DNA of 64,000 nt from Arthrobacter methylotrophus (GCF_039539965.1 NZ_BAABED010000001.1:4712001-4776000), one strand, 5' to 3'. Shown: positions 42,343-51,232, numbered from the stretch's first letter. Numbers and translations: made by a program. Notes: generated by a model not told the origin, from the sequence alone.

Positions 42343-42584
42343 AGCTGGCCATATACAGTCTGGCTGCTCGCGGGTTGCACCGCGAGCTCAAGGCCCAGCG
42401 TTCCGAGGACAGCGAGGAGTGGTTCCAATTGGACCGTGGTCTTGCCCTGTTCCACGAAACGGACGAACCGTTCCGAGACGCCTGCGAGGTCCGCGAGGTC
42501 GGACTGGCTCAGGCTCAGGGCGGCACGCCGGGCCCGGACCTTGGTGCCGAGGGCCTTGGTGAATTCCTGGGGGGACATGTCCAC
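42339..42584 (-). CDS. hipB: HipB-type XRE antitoxin
   Basis: This 81-residue protein has an XRE helix-turn-helix (VRARRAALSLSQSDLADLAG, VSERFVRFVEQGKTTVQLEP) and the HipB-like C-terminal strand LGLELAVQPA. ATG 42578 is the nearer start. It binds HipA and represses the operon. Two similar palindromes upstream (42623-42709) are probable operators. Confidence 0.9.
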   Translation of the reverse strand: MDMSPQEFTKALGTKVRARRAALSLSQSDLADLAGVSERFVRFVEQGKTTVQLEPLLAVLGTLGLELAVQPASSQTVYGQL

Positions 42585-42622
42585 CCTTCCTCGTTCTTTG
42601 CGGGCATGCGCCTCCGCGCGTC

Positions 42623-42709
42623 CGGTACGTTCGTACCGATATCACCATATTGCGCCTGTGCGGGCCATCAATCAAGGGTCGGCGGCCTCGAATCGGTACG
42701 TTCATGCCG
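42623..42709. promoter_or_regulatory. Twin operators upstream of hipBA
   Basis: CGGTACG-TT-CGTACCG (42623-42638) is a perfect 16-bp palindrome; CGGTACG-TT-CATGCCG (42694-42709) is a second with 5 of 7 pairs. Their centres are 71 bp apart. Paired sites are the usual arrangement for HipB-HipA autorepression by looping. Confidence 0.6.
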
Positions 42710-42792
42710 GTAAGCCGCAGGGGCACGTCGTGGGTGCAGGCCGTGCGCTGCGTTCCGGTACAGCGGTTTAGAGCCCACACTCACGAAATCGC

Positions 42793-43422
42793 CTAGCTTA
42801 GGGAGAGGGCCAACGGGTTCCTTTTAGCCCACAACAGCAGCCCGATGTATGTCAGGTCGAAAACGCTGCAGAGGATGCCAATGCCCAGAATGAACGGTGA
42901 ATTCTCTAGCACACCGAAGGTGATGGTTGGTGCGAGGGTACCGATCCACTTCGCTACCGCGATCAGCATCGATTGGCCCCGCAGTCCGCGACGGGCAGCG
43001 AACATGGCGATGAACAGGCCGGACATCAGGAGATTCTGCAGGAAAGCGGCGTACCGGGATGCCGGGTCCCAATCGAACTCGACGATGAACAACCACTGCA
43101 CGGCGAACGATGCAAGAAGCAGCAGCACGGCCCATCCAATGAACAGGGGTCGCGTGATAAATCCGGGCAGCTCCCGCCTGCCGAACCGAAGGAAGGTGCA
43201 AACAATCACGACGTCGGCTAGCGCCCAGGCGATGTTGATGATCCCCTGCACCGAGATCCTCGTGCTCAGCGAATGGATGGCGTAGATGGACTCCCATGCG
43301 ATGTTCAGGCCCAGGGCCGCTGCGGGAATGGCGTAGCTTTTGTCGCGAAATCCGACCAGAATCGCGCAAATGTAGACCGCCGTCCATGCCACACCGCTCA
43401 GGATGGTCAGAAACAGCGCCAT
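42793..43422 (-). CDS. Pyr4-like (transmembrane terpene cyclase-type) membrane protein
   Basis: This 209-residue protein has about seven spans. It matches the pattern of the integral-membrane terpene cyclase family named after fungal Pyr4: an early Asn-x-Ala-Trp-Glu (LGLNIAWESIYAIH, Glu44) and a late Asp in the last span (LCSVFDLTYIGLLLW, Asp189), the two acidic residues reported as essential in Pyr4. In bacteria the family's function is largely unproven. No terpenoid-making genes are adjacent. The gene ends beside hipBA and begins beside a tandem repeat. Confidence 0.6.
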   Translation of the reverse strand: MALFLTILSGVAWTAVYICAILVGFRDKSYAIPAAALGLNIAWESIYAIHSLSTRISVQGIINIAWALADVVIVCTFLRFGRRELPGFITRPLFIGWAVLLLLASFAVQWLFIVEFDWDPASRYAAFLQNLLMSGLFIAMFAARRGLRGQSMLIAVAKWIGTLAPTITFGVLENSPFILGIGILCSVFDLTYIGLLLWAKRNPLALSLS

Positions 43423-43454
43423 GGTTCCTCCTCGTCCTCAGGCGCCCGCCCATT

Positions 43455-43550
43455 TCGCCGGAAGCCCTCCCGTTCGCCGGAATCTTCCGGCGAGTCCGCA
43501 CACTTCCGGCGAGTCCGCACACTTCCGGCGAGTCCGCACACTTCCGGCGA
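43455..43550. repeat. 19-bp tandem repeat with embedded CGCCGGAA palindromes
   Basis: TTCCGGCGAGTCCGCACAC is repeated three times head to tail (43485-43503, 43504-43522, 43523-43541) with a fourth partial copy. Two inverse words TCGCCGGAA (43455, 43474) precede it; TCGCCGGAA-TC-TTCCGGCGA (43474-43493) is a perfect hairpin. It lies between the GNAT-AAA gene end and the Pyr4-like start. Confidence 0.85.
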
Positions 43551-43581
43551 ATTGGCGGGCGGGCGACCGAAACGGGACCTG

Positions 43582-44904
43582 CTACACGCGGCCCAGTACG
43601 TCAATGTCCTCAAGGAATTCCTCATAGACCGCATCGCTGACCGTCGTGCGGGTATCGGCGATCGCGTCGAGGTAGTCCTGCGTGACCGGTCCCTTGCGAG
43701 CGTTCGACGCCGGTGCTGCGCCCGAATCAGCGGACGCCCCGGGAGCGCCGCCTGTGTAGACTGCTTTTTCCAGGGCACGCTGGGAGGCGCTGCGCGCCGC
43801 GTACTCAATGTCCGCCGGGGAGAAGCCTTCGGTCCGTGATACCAGCAACGCCACGTCCACGGAATCCACCACCGAGGCCGGGATGAAGCGCTGCCACATG
43901 GCCTCGCGCGCGTGGACGTCCGGCAGGCCGATGGGGATCACGTAGTCGAAGCGGCCGTGGCGCAGGAAGGCGGTGTCCAGTGCGCGGATGAAGTTGGTGG
44001 CGCACACCAGCAGGCGGCCGGGCTGTTCGCGGAAGGCCGGGATGATCTTGAGGAGCTCGTTGGTCACGCCCTGCAACGGCGACGGCGGTTCCCCGGACCG
44101 TTGGGACGCGATCTCTTCCACCTCGTCGATGAACACCACGGCGTGTTCCAACTCGGCGATCTCCAGGAACGTCTCGCGCAACGCGCCCGCCAGGCCCTTT
44201 GGGTCAGAGGCCAGCCGAGAGGGGAAGACCTCCACGAACGGCCACTCGAGCCTGGAGGCAATTGCCTTGGCGAAGGTCGTCTTGCCGGTACCCGGAGGGC
44301 CGAAGAGCACGACGGCGCGCGGCGGCACCACACCGTATTCGTCCGCGAGGTCGGCCTCGGCCAGCGGCAACACCAAACGCCGTTCCAGCAGTTCCTTCTC
44401 GCGGCGCATGCCTGCCACGTTTTCCCACAGATCGCGGGCCAGGATGCGGCCGCCGAGCTGGCTCAACGGTTCGAGTTCCTGACGCTGCACCGGGATGGTC
44501 CGCTCGAAGTAGTGCAGGTTCTGCTTGAGCAGGAAGCCGCGGCCCAGGAAGGCTTCGACCCGGGTCTCGGACTCCGGCATGAGCGCCGAGAGCTTGTTGA
44601 GGCCGTGCGGAGTCATCCGGTTCTCGACGGCGGCCAGGAGCGAAGTGCCGATCCCCCGGCCGCGGAACTCGGGCAGCGTGGCCAGGAAGACGATCCAGCC
44701 CTGGTCATGGGCTGCACGTCCGACGGCGGCGCCCACTATCTGCTCGCCTTGCACTGCCACGACCGCGTGGTCCTTCTCGCACGATGCCAGCACCTCCGAG
44801 AGCGCATAGATCGGCTCGACGTTGTCCGCTTTCAGCGATTCCCAAAGGTGCAGGATGCCATCCATATCCGACGAGTGGAAGTCCCTGATGCGCCAATTGC
44901 TCAT
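43582..44904 (-). CDS. GNAT acetyltransferase - AAA+ ATPase fusion
   Basis: This 440-residue protein combines two domains. Residues 1-140 are a GNAT acetyltransferase: RIRDFHSSDMDGILHLWESL, ATLPEFRGRGIGTSLLAAVE (acetyl-CoA loop RGRGIG, 81-86) and EAFLGRGF. Residues 155-440 are an AAA+ ATPase of the FtsH/Cdc48 style: Walker A FGPPGTGKTTF (202-209), Walker B VVFIDEVEEI (Asp260, Glu261), sensor 1 region LLVCATNFIRALD, arginine-finger region FLRHGRFDYVIPI and sensor 2 GFSPADIEYAAR. A remodelling ATPase fused to an acetyltransferase is unusual. AGGAG precedes the start. Confidence 0.88.
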   Translation of the reverse strand: MSNWRIRDFHSSDMDGILHLWESLKADNVEPIYALSEVLASCEKDHAVVAVQGEQIVGAAVGRAAHDQGWIVFLATLPEFRGRGIGTSLLAAVENRMTPHGLNKLSALMPESETRVEAFLGRGFLLKQNLHYFERTIPVQRQELEPLSQLGGRILARDLWENVAGMRREKELLERRLVLPLAEADLADEYGVVPPRAVVLFGPPGTGKTTFAKAIASRLEWPFVEVFPSRLASDPKGLAGALRETFLEIAELEHAVVFIDEVEEIASQRSGEPPSPLQGVTNELLKIIPAFREQPGRLLVCATNFIRALDTAFLRHGRFDYVIPIGLPDVHAREAMWQRFIPASVVDSVDVALLVSRTEGFSPADIEYAARSASQRALEKAVYTGGAPGASADSGAAPASNARKGPVTQDYLDAIADTRTTVSDAVYEEFLEDIDVLGRV

Positions 44905-44990
44905 GCCCTGCTCCTTGGTGGATCGCCATCGATTGCCTGGTGTTGAGCATAGGCGAACCAGGGGCGGAGCGGGGTTGCGCGGGAGTTGCG

Positions 44991-45860
44991 TTACGTTGCC
45001 TGGTGGAACGCCTTGCGCTGGCGCCCGAGTCCTTCTATTTCAATCTCGACAACGTCCCCCGGCTGGATATACGGGAAGCGGCCGGACAATGCCACGCCTT
45101 CGGGCGTACCCGTGATGATGACGTCCCCGGGCTCAAGCACCATGTGCTGGCTCAGGTGGTGGACAAGGGTGGCAGGATCGAAAATCAGGTCAGCTGTGGT
45201 GGAGTCTTGGCGGGCCTCGCCATTCACCCAGGTGCGCAGGCGGAGCGCGGCTGCGTCTATCTCGCCAGCAGGAACCAGCCACGGCCCCAGGGGAGTGGAT
45301 TGCGGGAGCGTCTTGCCCTTGGTCCATTGCCCGGCGGCGCCCGGGAGCTGGAGTTCGCGTTCTGACAAGTCGTTGGCAAGGACGTAGCCGGCGATGCACG
45401 CCGTGGCTTCGTCCGTGCTGGAGAGGTATGAGGCTTCCCGTCCGATGACGATGCCGAGTTCCACTTCCCAGTCGTACTTCTTCGACGACGGCGGGATGGG
45501 GGCGGCGTCGAACGGACCCGTCACGGTGTTCGAGGGTTTCAGGAAGACAACCGGTACTTCCGGCGGTGTGGCTCCAGACTCCGCGGCGTGTGCTGCGTAG
45601 TTCAGTCCAATCCCGACGACGGCGCCTGGCCGGGCAACCGGGGCGCCGACACGCAGCCCTTCAGCTTGAATCGGGGGCAACGTTCCGGCGTCGAGCGCTT
45701 CTTGCGTCCTGGCGATGCCGCCGTCGGCGAGGAACGCGCCGTCGACGTCTGCCGTGAGCGGACGCAGATCGAAGTACTGCTCGGTGTCCTCGGCATCGGT
45801 GGCGATGACCACCGGCTGCTCGTGGCCGGCCGGTCCTAAACGGGCGAATTTCACGTGCAT
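44991..45860 (-). CDS. Fumarylacetoacetate hydrolase family protein
   Basis: This 289-residue protein has the FAH C-terminal fold: GIGLNYAAHAAESG, PVVFLKPSNTVTGPFD, DWEVELGIVIGREA (metal-binding Glu residues), ANDLSERELQLPGAAGQWTK, and the end GDVIITGTPEGVALSGRFPY. Family members hydrolyse or decarboxylate acylpyruvates and related 2,4-diketo acids using Mg2+. No pathway neighbour fixes the substrate. Confidence 0.88.
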   Translation of the reverse strand: MHVKFARLGPAGHEQPVVIATDAEDTEQYFDLRPLTADVDGAFLADGGIARTQEALDAGTLPPIQAEGLRVGAPVARPGAVVGIGLNYAAHAAESGATPPEVPVVFLKPSNTVTGPFDAAPIPPSSKKYDWEVELGIVIGREASYLSSTDEATACIAGYVLANDLSERELQLPGAAGQWTKGKTLPQSTPLGPWLVPAGEIDAAALRLRTWVNGEARQDSTTADLIFDPATLVHHLSQHMVLEPGDVIITGTPEGVALSGRFPYIQPGDVVEIEIEGLGRQRKAFHQAT

Positions 45861-45956
45861 TCTCTCCTTCGAGCTGCGGGTTGTCCTTCTTCCATGGTGC
45901 CACTGGGCAACAAGCTGGCCCGGTCACAATTCGCGGGAAGAAGGTGCGCCCGCAGA

Positions 45957-46022
45957 CCCAACTAACTCGCATTTGTTGTCGTTTTGGGGCCTCATAACGA
46001 CAACGAATGCGAGTCAGTTGGG
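45957..46022. repeat. 66-nt near-palindromic intergenic repeat, copy B
   Basis: CTCGCATTTGTTGTCGTT pairs with AACGACAACGAATGCGAG; outer ends CCCAA and TTGGG. The right end overlaps the last codons and the stop of the permease gene (…PPPN stop). Confidence 0.85.
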
Positions 46023-47498
46023 TGGGGGAACGCTCGTGGAGGCATCGGCGCGGGCCGCGGCGAGCTCATGGATTTGCTTGCGGCACGCATACCAGCCAAC
46101 CACCATGAGGGCGCAAGCAATCGCCGTGACCAACATGGTGAGCGGGGAGTCTATAAACACCATCACCAACACACCCGCAAGGAACAGCAGCGAGAGGTAA
46201 CCGGTATACGGGGCGCCGAACATCCGGAAGGACGGACGTTTCAGCCAGCCCTTGTCCGCCCAGCGCTTGAGCTGCATCTGGCACAGGACGATCGTGGCCC
46301 ACGTGACGACGATGCCCACGGAAGCGACGTTGAGCACGATCTCGAACGCCTGCGCCGGAACGAGGTAGTTCAGGGGAACACCGAGCAAGGAGACACCGGC
46401 GGTGATCGCGATGCCACCGTAGGGGACACCCGCCTTGTTCATGCGCTGGGCGAACTTCGGAGCCGATCCAGCCACGGACATGGAGCGCAGGATGCGACCG
46501 GTGGAGTACAGCCCGGCGTTCAGCGAGGACAGCGCAGCCGTGAGGACCACAAGGTTCATAATCACGTCCACGCCCTGGATGCCGATGTGGCCGAAGAACG
46601 TCACGAACGGACTGACGCCCTTCTCGTACGAGGTGTACGGCAGGAGCAAGGCCAGAAGGATGACGGAACCGACGTAGAAGACCGCGATACGGAAGACTAC
46701 GGAGTTGATGGCCTTGGGCATGATCTTCTCGGGGTTTTCGGTCTCGCCGGCCGCGGTGCCCACAAGCTCGATCGAAGCGTAGGCAAAGAGCACACCCTGC
46801 ATCAGGATGATCATCGGCAGGATGCCGTTGGGGAAAATGCCGCCGTGGTCCGTGAGGAGGCTGAAGCCGACCTCCTGGCCCGGTACCGGCGTACCGAAGA
46901 TGACGAAGAAGGTGCCGACCAACAGGAAAGCCACCAGCGCGGCTACCTTGATGAGCGCGAAGTAGAACTCCATTTCGCCGAATACCTTGACGGAAACCAG
47001 ATTCAGGCTCAGGACTACAAGCAAGGCAATCAAGGCCCAGGTCCACTGCGGAACGACGCCCATCCACGGGACGTATTTGCCGAAGAAGTTCATGTAGAGG
47101 GCCGCGGCGGTGATGTCCACGATGGTGGTAGTGGCCCAGTTGATCCAGTAGAACCAGCCGGACACAAACGCAGCCTTCTCGCCGAAGAACTCCCGGGCGT
47201 AGGAGACGAAGGAGCCCGACGACGGGCGGTGCAGTACGAGCTCGCCGAGCGCACGCAGGATCAGGAAGGCAAAAAAGCCGCAGACCGCGTAAGCGATGAC
47301 GAGCGAGGGACCCGCAGCGTTGAGCCGGCCGCCGGCGCCCAGGAAAAGACCAGTGCCGATAGCACCACCGATCGCGATCATCTGGATCTGGCGCGGCTTC
47401 AGGCTCTTGTGGTAGCCCTTGTCCTCGGCGTGAAGCAGTTTTTCACTAGCGTGCGCCTGTTGCGGGACCGTGTGGTCCGTGATGGGTGCATTAGTCAT
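46014..47498 (-). CDS. APC-family amino acid permease, likely aspartate/asparagine transporter
   Basis: This 494-residue, 12-span permease has [20 protein letters not shown] near its start and [20 protein letters not shown] in the first third, the AroP/GabP/AnsP branch. An AAGGA site precedes the ATG. It follows asparaginase and aspA on the same strand, so asparagine or aspartate is the likely substrate. Its last codons and TGA come from repeat copy B, giving the C-terminus PPPN. Confidence 0.88.
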   Translation of the reverse strand: MTNAPITDHTVPQQAHASEKLLHAEDKGYHKSLKPRQIQMIAIGGAIGTGLFLGAGGRLNAAGPSLVIAYAVCGFFAFLILRALGELVLHRPSSGSFVSYAREFFGEKAAFVSGWFYWINWATTTIVDITAAALYMNFFGKYVPWMGVVPQWTWALIALLVVLSLNLVSVKVFGEMEFYFALIKVAALVAFLLVGTFFVIFGTPVPGQEVGFSLLTDHGGIFPNGILPMIILMQGVLFAYASIELVGTAAGETENPEKIMPKAINSVVFRIAVFYVGSVILLALLLPYTSYEKGVSPFVTFFGHIGIQGVDVIMNLVVLTAALSSLNAGLYSTGRILRSMSVAGSAPKFAQRMNKAGVPYGGIAITAGVSLLGVPLNYLVPAQAFEIVLNVASVGIVVTWATIVLCQMQLKRWADKGWLKRPSFRMFGAPYTGYLSLLFLAGVLVMVFIDSPLTMLVTAIACALMVVGWYACRKQIHELAAARADASTSVPPPN

Positions 47499-47584
47499 GG
47501 GAATCCTTTGGGGGTGTCCTATTGGAATGTCCTGTTGGGGGTCCGGATCTCGCCGTCCGGCCTGTTTGTTCGAGCGCTCAGGCC

Positions 47585-47612
47585 CGACGGCGGCCGGTGC
47601 GCGCCGCCGTCG
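47585..47612 (-). terminator. Hairpin after aspA
   Basis: CGACGGCGGC-CGGTGCGC-GCCGCCGTCG, a 10-bp perfect stem 24 bp past the aspA stop. It suggests the permease has its own promoter or depends on readthrough. Confidence 0.65.
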
Positions 47613-47635
47613 TCGGATGATCTGTTCGGCTCAAG

Positions 47636-49060
47636 TTATTTACTGAGGTTGGCGAGACGTTCGGGACGAAGCAGTTCGTCGAGCTGCTTCGAGGTCAGCA
47701 ATCCGTGCTCAAGAACGAGCTCGGCCACACCCTTGCCGCTTGCCAGTGCTTCCTGGGCGATGGCAGTTGCGGAGGAATAGCCGATGTGTGGATTGAGGGC
47801 CGTGACGAGTCCGATCGACTGCTCTACGGTGAGACGCAGGTGTTCGGTGTTCGCGGTGATGCCCCGGATGCAGCGTGACGTGAGTGTGCGGCACGCGGCT
47901 TCCAGATGGGAGATGCTCTTGTGGAGGCTGTGGACAATGATTGGTTCGAAGGCGTTCAGTTGGAGCTGGCCTGCTTCTGCGGCCATGGTGACTGTGACGT
48001 CGTTGCCGATGACCTCATAGGCCACCTGGCTGACCACTTCCGGGATCACCGGATTGATCTTGCCTGGCATGATGGACGATCCCGACTGCACAGCCGGGAG
48101 GTTGATCTCGCCCAGTCCCGCTCGCGGTCCGGAGGACAGCAAGCGGAGGTCGTTGCAAATCTTGGAAAGCTTGACGGCGACACGCTTGAGCACGCCGGAG
48201 AGGTGGACGAAGGCGCCTACATCCTGGGTCGCCTCGATGAGGTCGACGGCGGTCACCAGCGGCAGTCCCGTGATCTGGCCCAAGTGCCGGCACGCTGTCG
48301 CCGCGTATCCAACAGGGGCGTTCAACCCGGTGCCGATGGCGGTGGCGCCCAGGTTGATTTCGTGGATCAGCAGTTGGGACTCCGCGAGTCGTGCCCGGTC
48401 CTCGCCAACCGTCACGGCGTAGCCGCCGAACTCCTGGCCGAGGGTCATGGGGACGGCGTCCTGGAGCTGGGTGCGGCCCATCTTGACCACTGTGCGGAAT
48501 TCCTGACCCTTTTCCGCAAAAGCCACTTCGAGTTCTTGGAGCGCGGCGAGGAGGCCCTGGACCGAAAAAATAGTGGCCAGGTTGACGGCCGTGGGATAGA
48601 CGTCGTTGGTGGACTGGCTGAGGTTGACGTGATCGTTCGGGTGCAGCCTGGCGTAGTCGCCTTTGGGGTGTCCCAGGATTTCGAGGGCCCGGTTGGCGAT
48701 GACCTCATTGGCGTTCATGTTGGAACTGGTGCCGGCCCCGCCCTGAATGACGTCCACCATGAATTGCTCATGGAGCTTGCCGCCGAGGATGTCCTGGCAG
48801 GCTTGCTCGATGGCGTCTGCCCGCTCTGCGTCGAGGAGGCCGAGTTCGCGGTTGGTCCGTGCGGCGGCAAGCTTGACTGCCGCGAGGCCCTTGACGAGGT
48901 TGGCGTTGCTGGCCAGTGGTTGGCCGGTGATGGGGAAGTTCTCGATGGCACGCAGCGTGTGTACGCCCCAGTAGGCATCCGCGGGGACGTCTCGGTCGCC
49001 GAGGAGATCGTGTTCCGAGCGGAACGCCGGAGTTGTGGTGGTTTGCACGGCGGTTGTCAT
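47636..49060 (-). CDS. aspA: Aspartate ammonia-lyase
   Basis: From ATG 49060, seven bases after AAGGA, the protein has 474 residues. Fumarase/aspartase signature GSSIMPGKINPVIPE is present, along with GAGTSSNMNANEVIANRAL, HPNDHVNLSQSTNDVYPTA and MGRTQLQDAVPMTLGQEF. It deaminates L-aspartate to fumarate. With asparaginase upstream, the cluster turns asparagine to fumarate plus two ammonium. Confidence 0.95.
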   Translation of the reverse strand: MTTAVQTTTTPAFRSEHDLLGDRDVPADAYWGVHTLRAIENFPITGQPLASNANLVKGLAAVKLAAARTNRELGLLDAERADAIEQACQDILGGKLHEQFMVDVIQGGAGTSSNMNANEVIANRALEILGHPKGDYARLHPNDHVNLSQSTNDVYPTAVNLATIFSVQGLLAALQELEVAFAEKGQEFRTVVKMGRTQLQDAVPMTLGQEFGGYAVTVGEDRARLAESQLLIHEINLGATAIGTGLNAPVGYAATACRHLGQITGLPLVTAVDLIEATQDVGAFVHLSGVLKRVAVKLSKICNDLRLLSSGPRAGLGEINLPAVQSGSSIMPGKINPVIPEVVSQVAYEVIGNDVTVTMAAEAGQLQLNAFEPIIVHSLHKSISHLEAACRTLTSRCIRGITANTEHLRLTVEQSIGLVTALNPHIGYSSATAIAQEALASGKGVAELVLEHGLLTSKQLDELLRPERLANLSK

Positions 49061-49109
49061 TGCTGTCCTTTGCTCGTCTGTGCTTCTTTGACTGCGTCGG
49101 TTGGATGCG

Positions 49110-50171
49110 TCAGTTGGATGCGAGGAAGTTCGCGGCGCGCAACACGCCCACCGGGCGGCCGCCGCCCAACACAGGTGGGCTGGCAAGCGTGGCGAGCTGG
49201 CCGCCGTCGAGCCCCAAGGCCTCGAGGACGCGCACGGTGACGGGCATTCGGGCGCGGTCCCCGCCGTCGGAGATCTTGATGGCGACGCCGGTGCCGTTCC
49301 GCAAGCCGATCAGCTGAAGGCCTTCGAACCCGTCCTTGGCGAGCAAGCCCGGAACCGCGCGCATGATCGCCGTGACGTCGCGGCCCTCTCCGGCCACCAT
49401 CTGGGGGAAGGCGCGCATCGCGTGGGCGACTTGGCCTTCCGCGCCCTTGTTGTCCGCCGCAGCCATGCGGCCATAGGCGCGGGCCATTCCGCGCAGGCTG
49501 TGGGCGAAGAGCGGCGTGCCGCAACCGTCCGTGCTGACGGCGGCCGCGTCTTCACCCGTGAGCTCGGTGATGGTGTCCCTCACGAGGACCTGGAGGGGAT
49601 GCCCGGGGTGCAGATAGCCCTGGACAGGCCAGTCGTTGATCACGCAGGTAGCGGCCATGGCCGCGTGCTTTCCTGAACAGTTCTGCGCGAGCTGCGTGGG
49701 CTTGCCGCCGGCGCGGAGCCACTCTTCGCGCTCGGCTGTGCCATAGGGGAGGTCTGTGCTGTTTTCCAAGGCGCTCACGTCCAAGCCGTGCATTTCGAGG
49801 ATGCGGGCGGCGCCTTCGAGGTGCATCGTGGCGCCTGAGTGGCTTGCCGCGGTGAGGGCGAGGAGGTTCTCCGGAAGCCTGAGTCCGGCGCGGACCATCG
49901 CGACCGCCTGCAGCGGTTTGAGGGAGGACCGTGGGTAGAACGCGGCGTCGGGCTCGCCTGCTTCGATGAGGGTCTCACCGTCTGGCCCGACGGCGATGAG
50001 GGATCCGTAGTGAACGCTCTCCACGAGGCCGTCGCGGGTTTGTTCCGCGAGCGGCACGTGGCGCGGAGTTGCCTGGAGAGTGGTGTTTCCGGGCTCGATG
50101 GTTTCCGGCATTGTGGTTTCCGGCAGTGTCGTTTTCGGCGCGGCCGTGTGCGTTGCATGCGGGGTGGGCAT
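49110..50171 (-). CDS. Asparaginase (PF06089, AnsA/asparaginase II family)
   Basis: The core, VESVHYGSLIAVGPDGETL, AFYPRSSLKPLQAVAMVRAG, LAQNCSGKHAAMAATCVING-like (seen as NCSGKHAAMAATCVINDWP) and VSTDGCGTPLFAHSL, belongs to the Rhizobium/Thermus-type asparaginase family, unrelated to E. coli AnsB. ATG 50171 has AAGGAA upstream; GTG 50195 overlaps the regulator stop (GTGA) and would add eight residues. The N-terminus carries a low-complexity LPETTMPETIEPGN stretch. It hydrolyses asparagine to aspartate. Confidence 0.88.
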   Translation of the reverse strand: MPTPHATHTAAPKTTLPETTMPETIEPGNTTLQATPRHVPLAEQTRDGLVESVHYGSLIAVGPDGETLIEAGEPDAAFYPRSSLKPLQAVAMVRAGLRLPENLLALTAASHSGATMHLEGAARILEMHGLDVSALENSTDLPYGTAEREEWLRAGGKPTQLAQNCSGKHAAMAATCVINDWPVQGYLHPGHPLQVLVRDTITELTGEDAAAVSTDGCGTPLFAHSLRGMARAYGRMAAADNKGAEGQVAHAMRAFPQMVAGEGRDVTAIMRAVPGLLAKDGFEGLQLIGLRNGTGVAIKISDGGDRARMPVTVRVLEALGLDGGQLATLASPPVLGGGRPVGVLRAANFLASN

Positions 50172-50191
50172 GGCTTCCTTCAGTTGGTGGA

Positions 50192-50998
50192 TCACGTGCT
50201 GAGGATGGTGTCCAACGCAACGCCCACGGCGCTGAGATGGTCGGCCATCGCGGCTTCTGCGGCTGTGGCGTCGCCGGATTCGATGGCTTCGAGGATGCGG
50301 AGGTGCTCGTTGTCTGAAGCGTGCTGGCGGTCGGCCACCATGTTCAGGGTTTCGGATTGGTGGGCCAGTGCCTCGCGGATATCCGCGACGACGCTTTCGA
50401 AGACCTTGTTGCCACTGGCGCGGGCGATGGCCGAATGGAAGGTGGCGTCGAGGCCTACCCAGGTCTCGGGATCTGTCTCGCCGAGCATGGACTCGACGAT
50501 TTCCTTGAGGTGTTCAAGGTCTTCGGGGGTGCGGCGTTTTGCGGCCAGGCCGGCTGCGGGAACTTCGATATGTGGGCGGGCCTCGTTGAGGTCCCGGGCT
50601 GAATACTGGCCGAGTGCGAGGTCATTGGCTACCCGGTCTGCGACGACGAACGTGCCTTTGCCGGTCTTGGTGACCGTCAGTCCGAGCGCATTGCAGGAGC
50701 GCAATGCTTCGCGGATGACCGAGCGGCTTACCCCGTACTGCGTGGCCAGGGTGGCTTCGGAGTTGAGCTTGGCTCCGACTTCCACGGTTCCGTCTTCGAT
50801 GTCCTGCCGGATGGCACTGAAGACCGATTCCGCAGCACTGAAGCGGGCGAGGGGCCGGGGGTTTGATTGCCTCGCCGCCTGGGCCGCTCGGGGGACGGCG
50901 CCGCTTGTGGCGGTGCGCTGACCAGTCGCAGCTTTCTGGCTGACGGCTGGCTGTCCGGTGGCGGCCTGTCCGGCTGTCCGGCTGTCTGACAGGTTCAC
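50192..50998 (-). CDS. GntR/FadR-family regulator (FCD domain)
   Basis: GTG 50998 gives 268 residues; a longer frame begins at ATG 51034. TATTTT just before the GTG suggests a leaderless message. A Gln/Ala-rich lead (about 45 residues) precedes the winged helix (ESVFSAIRQDIEDGTVEVGA, QYGVSRSVIREALRSCNALG) and the FCD effector domain (FHSAIARASGNKVFESVVAD, EHLRILEAIESGDATAAEAA) with metal-binding His. It overlaps the asparaginase by GTGA if the upstream start is used and is the likely controller of the Asn/Asp cluster. Confidence 0.9.
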   Translation of the reverse strand: MNLSDSRTAGQAATGQPAVSQKAATGQRTATSGAVPRAAQAARQSNPRPLARFSAAESVFSAIRQDIEDGTVEVGAKLNSEATLATQYGVSRSVIREALRSCNALGLTVTKTGKGTFVVADRVANDLALGQYSARDLNEARPHIEVPAAGLAAKRRTPEDLEHLKEIVESMLGETDPETWVGLDATFHSAIARASGNKVFESVVADIREALAHQSETLNMVADRQHASDNEHLRILEAIESGDATAAEAAMADHLSAVGVALDTILST

Positions 50999-51232
50999 AC
51001 CTAAAATATGGCACAGCTCACAGGGCGGTGTCAATGCTGGCCGGCTTGCTGGCTAAACCTCGACTTAAATGCTGAATGTCCCCAGATCTAATTGTGCGTA
51101 GCCAGAACATCCGGAAGCTCCTTGATCGAGGCGTCATCGAGCCGATTGGCGACGGTAGGAAGGACGTACCGCCTCCGCCTGGAACCGGCACTAGTGAGGC
51201 GAACTAACTCCTGCCGGAGCATACTTGCATCC

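Noticed and set aside
45984..47780. 598-codon plus-strand frame across the permease and aspA end
   Set aside because: Asp/Glu/His/Gly-rich shadow of a membrane protein; the permease on the minus strand is unmistakable.
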